Source of the DNA: Ectocarpus siliculosus
Lineage: Eukaryota; Sar; Phaeophyceae; Ectocarpales; Ectocarpaceae
DNA: 64,000 bases
Direction: 5' to 3'
Assembly: GCA_000310025.1 (NCBI GenBank)
Contig: FN648366.1
Coordinates: 58,694 to 122,693 of the forward strand
Shown here: positions 56,401 to 64,000 of the stretch, piece by piece
How the letters are laid out: each line of letters begins with the position of its first letter
How positions within the stretch are numbered: position 1 is the first letter of the stretch
The notes under the pieces: model-generated
The model's database searches: none
Seen by the model: the letters and a program-made list of their open reading frames with translations, nothing else
Told to the model about the DNA's origin: nothing
Position numbers and translations under genes: made by a program

Positions 56401-58957
56401 TCCACGCTACAGTATATTAGCTCTACTTCATTCTGCTGTAGTTTCGTATTTTCCGTACATAGTGTTGACACCGCAGCCAGCAGATGAATTGCTAGCCTGC
56501 AGACTAAGTGTAAATAGACCGCGGCACCAGCTACGATCTACGAGCGTAGGAATGGAAGAAACATTGTGGGGTCTGAAGGAAAAGAAAACAGAAACGTGTA
56601 GGGTGACAAGAGGAACAGGTGAGGAATCCTCGAAGTCAAACGTACAGTAGATACGTAGAGTCGATGTTGGGCTACAACACAGGGTTAAAAAAGAAACAAG
56701 CCTCTGGGCATCAGCAAGAGGGCGCTTTGTGTAGGACATTTCGTTCTCTGAGAAAGGGGGCTTTTCATCAACAATTACCGCGCGCTCCTCAGGAAAGTGC
56801 GGAACAGAAGAGGCAAGCAAGTTTCATCCATTTTCACGATCACATCCATAGCAGGAAAAAACTCCCGCTACAAGAGTGAACAATATCGTCTCAGACTTTC
56901 ATGCCACAGGCGCGGTAGGCAGTGACTACCCCAAAAACATACAGTCAGTTTGGCTCATCGTGATCTTCGAGCGAGTGAATCAATCGCATGTCCATCAATC
57001 AGCACAGACATCGCATTCCTTGCCCGCGCTGCCATGCTCCACCCACCACCACCGCAGAAAGGAGCAACCATCCTGGCGGCTGAACACTGCCACCGGAGCG
57101 GAGAACCAGCGGCCGAAGCAGTCGACGGGCCCAGGGGGCGTTCCAGGGTCTCCTTGCCCTAGGCGGTCGACCGCCCCGCCCGCCCTCGGCCGGTCAAGGG
57201 ACACCACCACAAGGTCGGGCCCGGCTATCGCCGCCTCTAGCTGAGCTCGCCTCCTATTGGCGATCAATTTTTCGTGTTCGGTATTGTCGTCGTTCAAACC
57301 ATATTCTGCTGCCTTCCGTGCGAAGAAAGTTGTCCAAGGTTTCTTCCTCTCTTCGTGCCATCTCTTCTGTGCGTAGGGAACGTTTCGTGTCGGCCTCTCT
57401 CGACCGAGATATTGTCGACTTTCTGGTGGAGAAAGATGGATACACTTTTGTCACCCTATTATCGTGCCGCCGCCGCTCGTCGTCCGGACGTTCTTGAGTA
57501 ATGTTTTCACCTTTTTGTCCACCATGTCAAGTTAGTTGTCGTTCGTGTTGTTGTCGATGTATTGATGCGCGTACTCCTAGTACTGCTGTTGTTGACGATG
57601 CGCTGTTGCTGTTACTGTTGCTCCTGGTGGGGGGGGCGTTGGTGGTGCTGCTCTTTCGTTGATGTCGTTGATGATGATTATGCCGACCTTTGCGCTGTTG
57701 TTGTCGTCGTTGTTGTTCTCGATCTCCGGGCAACCCGTTTCAGCTCGGCGGGATTCAACACGGCAAGAGGCTTGACCGCGGAGTTCGGCACGAGGACGTC
57801 GCTCAACACCCAGGGCAACAACCAGGTACGAGCGCATGACACGAGTGCACGCGAATCAGAGGAGAATACTCCCCGTTCTAAAATATTCCTCCATGGAGTC
57901 GCACGCCCCGGATAGCAGGCAAAGCCGGAGAGCGCCTGGAACCCAGGCGCAGGAGAGAATTCCGTGGGCGATACTTCTGAAACCAATCCCTACTCGTTGT
58001 CTATGTCTGTCTGCGAAGAAAAACACGTTCAGAATAGCTCGTGAACCCGAGGCAGCAGAGAGAGTCACGATAGGTTTGTGCCATTCAGAATTCGTATGGG
58101 GACTCATGCAACTGTAGGGGTGCACGAGTTGCTTCTCAGTCTCCAATGGCAAACACTCGATGTTTCAGCCTGGAATGACACTGACACACAATGAACGTGA
58201 CTTGACGGGCTAGATGAAACAAAAACTGATAGTTCAAATCGTCGTCGATATTCGAAACTTATGGGGTAACGGTTGCTGCTCATCTGAAAAACCGGACTCC
58301 GAAACGGTTCCGGGCTAGAATGTGATATCCATACCCATTGCATGACTTCAGTTCATTCGTTGCCACTCTTTGGATCAGCTCCGCCACGCTTCCGACACCC
58401 GCATGAAGGGAGGCCAGAGAAACGCATCCTGGGAGGATGTGGTGCGCTCCGCGCTGTTCGAAGACGACGACGACACCAAAGAAGCCGCATCGAAGCCGCC
58501 GACGCAACGTTCTTTTTCGTCCACGATCTCCGAATCACGCGCGCCCGGGTTTCTGCCGTGGTACGACGGCACCTCGCCCTATGACGACACAGAAGTGCAA
58601 TCCTCCGAGCCCCCTTCGTACCCTTCCGGGGGGGGCGTGGAATCCACCCGCGGGGACTACCTTTCACCCCCCTCTACGGGGACGTCGCCACGGAACCCTT
58701 CTCTCGACTTCGGCACGGCCGACGATTGCTGGTCGGCATCATCTCAGCAGACCTCGTTTTCGCCGTGCGGGGCGCCTGGCCACCCGGGTGCCAGTACCGG
58801 TGCTTCGAGCTATCTGTATGACCCCAGAAACCTTTCCTGCCAGAGCAACGGCGCCGGTTGTGGCGGAGGGATCAGCAGTGCCGGCGGGGTCAGCCACGCC
58901 AGCCAGACCAGGAGGACGACGACGTACCCCTTCGGGTCTTTCGCCGAGGGCATGTAA
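44476..58957 (+). CDS. Tandem CCCH zinc-finger protein (TIS11/TTP type)
   Basis: Proteins of this type usually bind AU-rich mRNA 3' UTRs and promote decay. Exons: 44476-44577, 44971-45148, 45524-45584, 46354-46408, 46755-46792, 47300-47471, about 55201-55486, about 56117-56335, 57744-57825, 58379-58957 (TAA). Phases agree from the first exon through 47471, and again from 55486 to the end; across the large intron an extra exon may be missing. Finger 1 is KTEICRNWQQGRC, VAEAWK, CAFAHGTHELR (CX7CX6CX3H). Finger 2 is CLTWITTGAC, PYFSR, CVFIHDPR (CX8CX5CX3H, canonical). FAHGTHELR is the typical lead-out of the first TIS11 finger. The linker is 29 residues against 18 in TTP. Each finger is split over two or three exons. 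The C-terminus is Ser/Pro-rich with an acidic patch (ALFEDDDD). The 7.7-kb intron after finger 2 holds a tyrosine-recombinase element and a Gag-like remnant. The 5' end is not established. Confidence 0.75.
47632..47869. repeat. SDR repeat B2
   Basis: 238 bp, apparently identical to 48201-48438; outer 3' end of the element on the minus strand. Its start tttattttgttttctttcga and end tacaacacc match exactly. Confidence 0.9.
47938..48203. repeat. SDR repeat A2
   Basis: 266 bp, apparently identical to 53130-53395. It overlaps B1 by 3 bases (ttt) and is separated from B2 by 68 bp. Confidence 0.9.
48201..48438. repeat. SDR repeat B1
   Basis: 238 bp, second copy of 47632-47869, immediately downstream of the recombinase stop (minus strand). 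Confidence 0.9.
48480..49634 (-). CDS. Tyrosine recombinase of the SDR element
   Basis: Uninterrupted 384-codon frame; an internal Met at about residue 25 (MQLVEHS) is a likelier start than the GTG-type first codon. An N-terminal helical, SAM-like DNA-binding region (about residues 25-120, with SRRTYTSGFNSWCTF) precedes the catalytic domain. Catalytic residues in order: Arg in YLFITRSDEVF (about 175), a likely Lys in GHKADQ (about 226), His and Arg in ALHSLRIGGATAL (314 and 317), Trp in GKWRSDAY (341) and the Tyr nucleophile in YKPYAR (about 349). The set is complete, so the enzyme looks functional. It would join circular DNA to the target by strand exchange. The sequence style is that of DIRS/Ngaro and Crypton recombinases; the flanking split direct repeats favour Ngaro/PAT. 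Confidence 0.85.
   Translation of the reverse strand: MAPGLSAGSGPGTGRTGLCYRRLGMQLVEHSVASSSRRTYTSGFNSWCTFRRLTEKPKFVGQRAGDLHVWELIDFVAWCFESEGNLASTISGKLTAVQHFHRLEASVELDLSSPMLKCALRGIARNHVAVGTVRRVRLPVSWRMLLDGESASQNWGEGGRVMWLCLCLSYLFITRSDEVFANDAGRVHEAHCLTRADVALFAGETQLVFSHYRRADRVEMRFRGHKADQEQKGNIRVRTRDEVTGPQSGVRARGGAVALVVELLSCHATFPDSAPLASYRSGRAVRVVRYTAALRALREVVARSGRNPQEYALHSLRIGGATALASGGDIAERVIQREGKWRSDAYKPYARNNVEDSRRVSRKLTDGSRIVSRQPGEGTVWGNG
49728..50675 (-). pseudogene. Gag-like gene of the SDR element, frame-disrupted
   Basis: Three overlapping minus-strand frames read as one protein. 50675 to about 50220 is Arg/Ser-rich, then a coiled coil (ETELASLRGLVDGLREELQR). The frame changes at a run of C at about 50211-50218 and continues to about 49975 (MWGDLRRVKAWLILGRPPAV, SQMEWQSLLRKGVLVTEK). 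It changes again and continues with the finger CFAFNSSSGCHDRNCPHIHA, a CX8CX4CX3H-type zinc knuckle like those in Gag proteins of DIRS-type elements. The first shift is in a homopolymer and may be a sequencing error; the second could be error, mutation or programmed frameshifting. The protein would package element RNA. It lies directly upstream of the recombinase. Confidence 0.6.
50985..51990. repeat. Minisatellite inside the SDR element, ~13 units
   Basis: The core ggtgcttccactcattggcg followed by cgtccc recurs about thirteen times at spacings of about 50-100 bp, with alternating spacers (ctgatacgtgtacg..., ctgaaactgacaacacatatg..., ggttaactctactcgccaac...). It gives false long ORFs on both strands. 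It occupies the 5' part of the element, where other SDR elements may carry leader sequence. Confidence 0.85.
52020..53129. other. 5' internal region of the SDR element
   Basis: T/C-rich stretches (52230-52340), a duplicated gagagtacgtctggttggg-type segment (52810-52880) and no long ORF. No similarity to reverse transcriptase was found in any frame by eye. Confidence 0.4.
53130..53395. repeat. SDR repeat A1
   Basis: 266 bp, first copy of repeat A; 5' end of the element on the minus strand. It probably includes its promoter, though I see no defined motif. Confidence 0.9.
53930..54830 (-). pseudogene. Decayed retroelement Gag-like fragment
   Basis: The clearest frame, about 54297-54010, reads ERERLLGNDAANYRNN, QRQDENETLMRFRQHIGSIA and LTAAVALQRMTLPFVKKICV. 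The region around QDENETLMRFRQ resembles the capsid-domain pattern of LTR-retrotransposon Gag. A frameshift after QPLTW continues the protein as DEICELGVRIVDEVAVSN to about 53930. Upstream pieces in other frames (HSWYTALGN; RLADGYLPLDGGALQNEPFR) suggest more of the same protein up to about 54830. Multiple shifts and stops show it is dead. No protease, integrase or LTR found. It lies in the same CCCH-gene intron as the SDR element. A decayed host exon cannot be excluded. Confidence 0.4.
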
Positions 58958-58989
58958 TCATTCCCTTTTCCATTCGTTTCGTTTCGCCA

Positions 58990-59665
58990 AGCCGGTGCAG
59001 GACATAGGCACGGGGGGGGGGAGGGGGTGACATCACTCACAACCCTTGGGTGGAACGGGCTCCGTGACGTCACCCACGAGCCCTGTGTGGAACGTCCCGT
59101 AGAAATTGATCAGTTGCGGGTCATTCGCCGAGGGTATGTGATGCGTCCGTTCGGTTCCCTTGGTCTAGCCAGTGAACGCGTGATGGAGGCACAGGCGTGA
59201 GGGTGACGTCACTCGCGAACCCTGTGTGTGGAACGTTCCGTTTGTGCTTTGATCATCTACGGGTTTTTCGCCAAGGGCGTGTGATGCTTCGCTCTTGGGG
59301 CTGTGGTGGAGGTACACAAGCGGCGGGGAGGAGCGTGATGTCACTCGCGAACTCCGTTTGAGGAACATTCCGGTGAGTTCGATTAGTTCCGGTGAGACAA
59401 CCGCTTACCTAGGTGCTTCGCTTCGCTTCGACAAGCATCCGTGGTGGAGACACAGGCACGGGTTGGGGCGTGACGTAACTTGCGAACCCTGTGTGTGGAA
59501 CGTTCCGGTGAGTTTGACTAGTTTCCGGTGAGACACCGCCTAGCTACTGTAGGTACGCCGGTTTGAATCGACATGCATCCGTGGTGGAGACACAGGCACC
59601 GGGGGGGGCGTGGAACGAGAGTCGTGAACCCTGCGTGAGGTGGTTCGTCGTCTTCGACCAGTGAC
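58990..59665. repeat. Degenerate tandem repeat, ~130-150-bp units
   Basis: About five units, each with gtgacgtcactcgcgaaccc, ctgtgtgtggaacgttcc and a ggtggagacacaggca-type segment. It begins directly after the stop codon of the CCCH gene, so part may be transcribed as 3' UTR. Confidence 0.7.
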
Positions 59666-59669
59666 GGAC

Positions 59670-61590
59670 GGCGGTGGTTTGGTCGGGGGAACCTTCTTGG
59701 TCGGATTGGTTGATGGGAAACGTGCCAAGGTTTGGGCGCATTATTTGTAACCCGATGCACCAAACAACTCTTTCGGATGTTTTCCATATTTGATTTTGTT
59801 CGCAACGTACAGTATTGCAGAAATGAAGGCCCAAGGGGCCAGACCACGCCTTGCTACACCACACAATGCCACAAGTTTGATGGAATCGAAGCTGTTTGTG
59901 GTATACTTATAATTGGACTGATTCTGTGGAATATTTGATTGGATCGCTATTCCAGAGAAAGCCAGCAGGTCGCGGGGCATACCGCACACACACACGTTGA
60001 AGATGCAGGCCAGGCAACCGTCGAAGCCTGACTACGCGGAATGGGTTTTGGTATTTGGTATTGTACTCCGCATAGTGTCTCAACGGCTACTGGTATTTGG
60101 TATTGGTTTTATAGCTGTTTTTCCAAGTTGCTGGATGTGTCGGGGGCCCTCCTATCTGTCTCAGTTTGCGGTATTGTACGCGGAATGTATATAGTCTTCG
60201 TTCTCCGCGGCGCGGAATCCCGTGAATCCCGTGATTGTGTGTATTCGCAACGTCGGCTTTTGTGATGTCGATCCAAGAGATTGCCCTTTTTCGTTGTCCT
60301 CCATTGAGTCTGGCATGCAGTCATCTTCGAAGCGGCCAGTGTCGTTCTCGGAGGCTCACTGAGTCGTGGCAACGTAGACGCAGGGCTGGCGGGGAGGGGC
60401 TAGCCGAGAAGGCGGAAGAAAAAAGTAGGATACGTCTGGGCCAATAGCCTTGCTCCGTTGGCCTTATCGGAACACAGACCGGAATAGACTATTTAGAGTC
60501 GGCCATTCGCTGTGGTTTTCGCCAAGAGAATGAATTTTTCACGGAAGGTATCGCATTATTTCGTGGTTGTAGCATTGAGGGGTTTGTTGCTGGGAGGCAC
60601 TACTGTACATACGGCGATTCGTTCTTGTCATGACTTGTTTGTACGTCTGTGTACCAGTCGGCCATTGCCCCGCAAGGTGACTTCGCATCCCCCTATAGCC
60701 TAGACTATTTGTTCCCCCTTCCCCATACAGTATGCCGAAGAACAAACAATCGTGAATCAGCGACATTCCTCCAAAAATTGAGAGTTGTGACAAGTTTCAT
60801 CCAGGGTCAAGTGTATGGGGCGGGAAAAAAAAGTTGTAGAGTAATACCGCGATGGTGACGGGAGCGATATCCGACGAACGCACTCGTGGGTATCGCAGGG
60901 TTGTAGGGGAAACGGTGGATGAAGAGGAGATCGTTCGGCAAGACCGCGGGGGAGTTACAGAGTGTGGGTCATACCGTTGTGAAAATCGCCCACGCTATCG
61001 CGGGAGTGGGAACCCTCATATTTAGTTCGGTTAGGTTCTGGGACTGTAGTATGGTGCGGTTTCGTCCCTGCTCTCCGGGGTTCGATGAAAAAGAACGAGG
61101 GACAAACGATGCTAGTGAATCGTCCGACCAATAGGCTTGAAGTCGACGGTGAAACGAACACTGAAGCGCGTTGTCAGGGGTCCAGGTTGTGGACAAGTCG
61201 ATATACCGGAGGGTACAGGGCTGACATTCATTCGGGTATCTTGGAGCAAAAACAAATGTGTTTGTTGCTGAGCGCTGGTCAAAAGGGTGGTCGGTAATTC
61301 TTCTGACATGTACTGTTTCGTTCTGAAGGCCGAGACCGCAGGAAAGGAGGAATTATGTTGTCGTTTTCATTTCACAACCACAACCACCACACGCCATGCA
61401 GGATTGATACTCTACCGGGGCATTTTCGCCCAGGGATGACAACACTCCCTCTGCCTAAATGAGACACCGATTCAAGCACAAAGAAATCGACAGTGAAGTG
61501 GCAGTGAAGGAACGTTATTCACAACAACATTGGATCGAACAAAAGAACTTGAGCACCGTTTGTGAGGGCCGTCAAGAACCCGAAAACTCT
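59670..61590. other. No confidently supported gene
   Basis: Repeated ggtatttggtattg words at 60045-60110 and a short plus ORF at 60919-61134 (contains HTVVKIAHAIAGVGTLIFSS). Neither is supported further. Confidence 0.3.
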
Positions 61591-61592
61591 AT

Positions 61593-62357
61593 TTATAGCG
61601 GCCATGTGAAATAACACAGGAGAAACCGAGAAACCCAGCCTCGGCTAAAATTAGAGGTTCTGACGTGACGTGCGGGGGCGATCTGTATCGAGGCATTCAT
61701 CTCCCCTCTCTCGCTCTGTTCACCGGTCACTGTTAACTCACAAGGGGGTGGAAGTGTCCGATCCGTTTGTGTGTTTTTATCACTTTTACATCGGCGTTCA
61801 CAGTATGTCCTCTTCAGCCCCCAATCTGTTGCCACACAGAAGGGTCCCTGCCCTACCCACCCCTCCTGTGGGGCTTGCCTCCGATTTTGCGATCCATGCT
61901 TCATAAAAACACCTATCTCTTTTTTTATAATATGCTGTTTTTTTGCTGCGGGTCCGCACCCGCTCTCTAAAACCGATGTCGCTTTCTGAGGGCTCTTGAC
62001 ACAAACAACCCGATTGGTACACGCTAAAACACCTGTAACACCACCACAAGAAATCAGAAAATCGCCAAAAACCCTTGAAAGAAATCGCGTCCGTGACGAA
62101 AAGCCGTCCTTCGCTTCAAATTTGCGACCTGAGATGTAAAAACTATGCCGGAAAACGGTGTTGAGTGCGCAAAGATTCCACGGTACGAAAATGGAAACCC
62201 GAGACAGCTTTACGGAAGTGGTTCCAATCGACCTCCCGACAACGAAAAAAACATGTACAACGACGTCTTCGGAATGCAGAAAAAATACCGGCAGAACAAG
62301 GACGACCGAAAACACACACCGACCGTGTACGCACAAAAACACGAATCGCACAGACAT
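61593..62357 (-). other. Long open frame (254 codons), unidentified
   Basis: Stop-free minus-strand frame with no recognised motif. It is hydrophobic near its start (FLCVHGRCVFSVVLVLPVFF) and Arg/Lys/Cys-rich later (RTYCERRCKSDKNTQTDRTL). It lies just downstream of the terminal exon at 62364-62633, so it may be 3' UTR that happens to be open. Its length is unusual for chance. Confidence 0.3.
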
Positions 62358-62363
62358 TGTTTT

Positions 62364-62633
62364 TCAATCCAAGTACTGCAACAGGGTCATGGCCTTCCGC
62401 CACTGCCCCGCGGCGTCCTTCTCGTCGGACATTTTCTTGGACCTTTCCTGGGAACGTTCTTCCGTCTCCCGTTCCGATCTCCGCCGTCGTGAACCGTTCT
62501 CAGCGTCACTTCTACGCATGAGCCCAGTGCCGGACGGCCCAGCCTCCCGCGAACGTTGTTCGTTGTCTCCCGAAGATGCTTCTCCTCGCTTCTTTTTCTT
62601 GGCGACCGGCTTCTTCCGCTGCCGGAAGCGCTC
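62364..62633 (-). CDS. Terminal exon of a gene for a highly charged protein
   Basis: A 90-codon minus-strand exon starting after acceptor ctcttcgtgtgcag and ending in a stop, phase 0. The translation is Lys/Arg/Glu-rich: ERFRQRKKPVAKKKKRGEAS, then SRRRRSERETEERSQERSKK, ending WRKAMTLLQYLD. The basic clusters suggest nuclear location. Upstream exons would lie to the right, where repeats and poor-quality sequence prevent recognition. No family assigned. Confidence 0.5.
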   Translation of the reverse strand, partial: ERFRQRKKPVAKKKKRGEASSGDNEQRSREAGPSGTGLMRRSDAENGSRRRRSERETEERSQERSKKMSDEKDAAGQWRKAMTLLQYLD

Positions 62634-62739
62634 CTGCACACGAAGAGAATCAGCCAAGCCAGATACCGCTCGGCAGTCAAGAACCGATCATTTTTTCGCC
62701 GATGCTGAGGTTCTCAGTTGGCCGCAAATGGCCAAAAAT

Positions 62740-63300
62740 ATACTTCGTAGATCCTAGTTTGGGGGATCTTGAAACGGGGCTAGCAATGGTGCTCGGTTTC
62801 CGCACTTAGCGGAGAGATGGCAACCCCGTGTTAAGCGCTTTCTATGGCATATTTCTCCATAACCAGGAGGGTGTGAAAACCAACCGATACCTCTGAGGAA
62901 AGCCCTCGACGAGATGTTTCCAAAACTACAATACCCTTTTCGGCAGGGGTACCCCCCTCCCTGGTTGTGGAGAAATACGCCACAAAAAAACGCGAACCCG
63001 GGGGTGCCATCTTTCCGCCAAATACGTTTCTTTGATGTAAGATGTTGTACATGACTGCTTAACCTACAAGGGTTCAAGTGCACGGCGTAAAACAGTGGGG
63101 GGGGGGCTCAGTAGTACCGCAAGAGGCGGAGAGATGGCATCCCCGCTGGGCCGATTTATCAACCCTCGATCGCCATTCTATAGGCCCCAGTTCAGGGCTT
63201 CTTGAAACCGGGCTAGCAATGGTGCTGGGCCTCTTTGCCGCAATGACGTTGAACATGACTTTTTAACCTACAGGGGTTCAAGTGGAGGGCGTAATCTGTA
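62740..63300. repeat. Partly duplicated repeat segment
   Basis: The phrase cttgaaac(g/c)gggctagcaatggtgct occurs at about 62769 and 63199. The phrase cctacaaggggttcaagtg (with variants) occurs at about 63063 and 63267, and gcggagagatggca at about 62810 and 63125. A diverged R3 repeat follows at 63345-63445. Confidence 0.6.
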
Positions 63301-63599
63301 ATAGTAGGAGCGCTCAGTAGAGCCGGTCTGGACCAGATCAGAATAACGGCACCATTCAGAGGGACCGGCACTATTCAAAGTCCTGAACTACCTCATGATT
63401 CAGTGTGTGCCCACCCAAACCATCCGCAACGTTCAACCGGCACTACTGAGGGCCCTTGTCCGCAGTCGCGCGGGAGGGTGAAAGCCCAACCTTGCATTTT
63501 CAAGAGTAACAGGTGTCGCACCGACAACATGATGCTTCCCCGCATACATCGGCCGTCTTTCAACATCTCAATCAAATTCCGAGCCGGCACGCGGTTGGT

Positions 63600-64000
63600 G
63601 ACTACTTTGGGGGGGGGGGGGGGGGGGGGGAAAAACGAAGCCAAAACGGGGGGGGGGGGGGGGGGGAAAAAAAGGGGGGAACCCCAAAAACGGGAACCCC
63701 CAACGGCCCAAAACCCCGGGGGAAAAAATTTTGGGGAATGGACCCGGAAATTTTTAAAGGGAGGGGGGGGGGGTTGGGGGGGGAAAACCCCCCAAAAGGG
63801 GCCCCGAAAAAAAAAACAAAAGCCCAAAGGGTCCCACCGGGGGGTTTGGGCTGTTTTCAAAAACAAAAAAAAAAAAAAAGGGGGGCCGGGCCCCCGCAAA
63901 AAAAAAAAAAAATTCCGGGTTGGGGGCCCCCCCAAATTTTTTCCAAAAAGGGGGCCCATCCTTTAAAAAAGGGGGAAATTTACCCAGGGGGAAAAAAAAA
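63600..64000. other. Low-quality sequence at contig end
   Basis: Runs of G, A, C and T of inflated length (for example about 20 G at 63610-63630) dominate, unlike any other part of the window. This resembles the unreliable tail of a sequencing read. Open frames here (both strands, 63393-63966) should be ignored. Confidence 0.9.

Noticed and set aside
63393-63966. Long ORFs on both strands at the right end
   Set aside because: They arise from homopolymer runs in low-quality sequence (poly-Gly, poly-Lys, poly-Pro translations).

Overview
The window is nuclear DNA from a eukaryote, most likely a brown alga of the Ectocarpus type or a close stramenopile. Coding DNA is split into many short exons with GT-AG introns, mostly 0.35-1 kb. 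A leucine-rich-repeat exon of exactly 24 codons (12-83) matches the exon architecture I know from Ectocarpus LRR genes. The rest is rich in repeats and mobile elements. There are no bacterial operons, no CRISPR array and no rRNA or tRNA genes that I can support. I called genes by joining exons whose frames and splice phases agree. The species is an inference.

Layout. 1-400: LRR exon and decayed copies (-). 951-2773: gene ending in a ZU5-like domain (+). 6814-11323: multi-exon gene of unknown function (-). 10.4-16.7 kb: MITE, a 769-bp inverted-repeat element, an 800-bp hAT-like element with an 8-bp target duplication, and an ~850-bp tandem duplication. 16746-18285: unknown gene (+) with one apparent frameshift. 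20066-27567: nearly complete eIF2B subunit beta gene (-), nine exons in consistent phase. 28-36.8 kb: dispersed repeats, tandem arrays and a few isolated exons. 37187-41397: six-exon gene (+) for a nuclear-looking coiled-coil, Gln-rich protein with a SUMO-interaction-like motif. 44476-58957: tandem CCCH zinc-finger gene of the TIS11/TTP type (+).

The most unusual object is a 5.76-kb element at 47632-53395, inside a 7.7-kb intron of the CCCH gene. It has the split-direct-repeat layout (A1 - genes - B1 A2 B2) of Ngaro/PAT-type tyrosine-recombinase retrotransposons. Its repeat copies look identical. It carries a CCCH-finger Gag-like region and a full-length tyrosine recombinase, but I find no reverse transcriptase or RNase H. 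A decayed Gag-like fragment of a second retroelement lies beside it in the same intron.

The last ~400 bases (about 63600-64000) are homopolymer-stretched, low-quality sequence and should not be interpreted. The recognised genes (eIF2B beta, CCCH RNA-binding protein, LRR and ZU5 proteins) are independent loci, not a pathway. No computation was run: exon borders, identities and family names come from reading the sequence.
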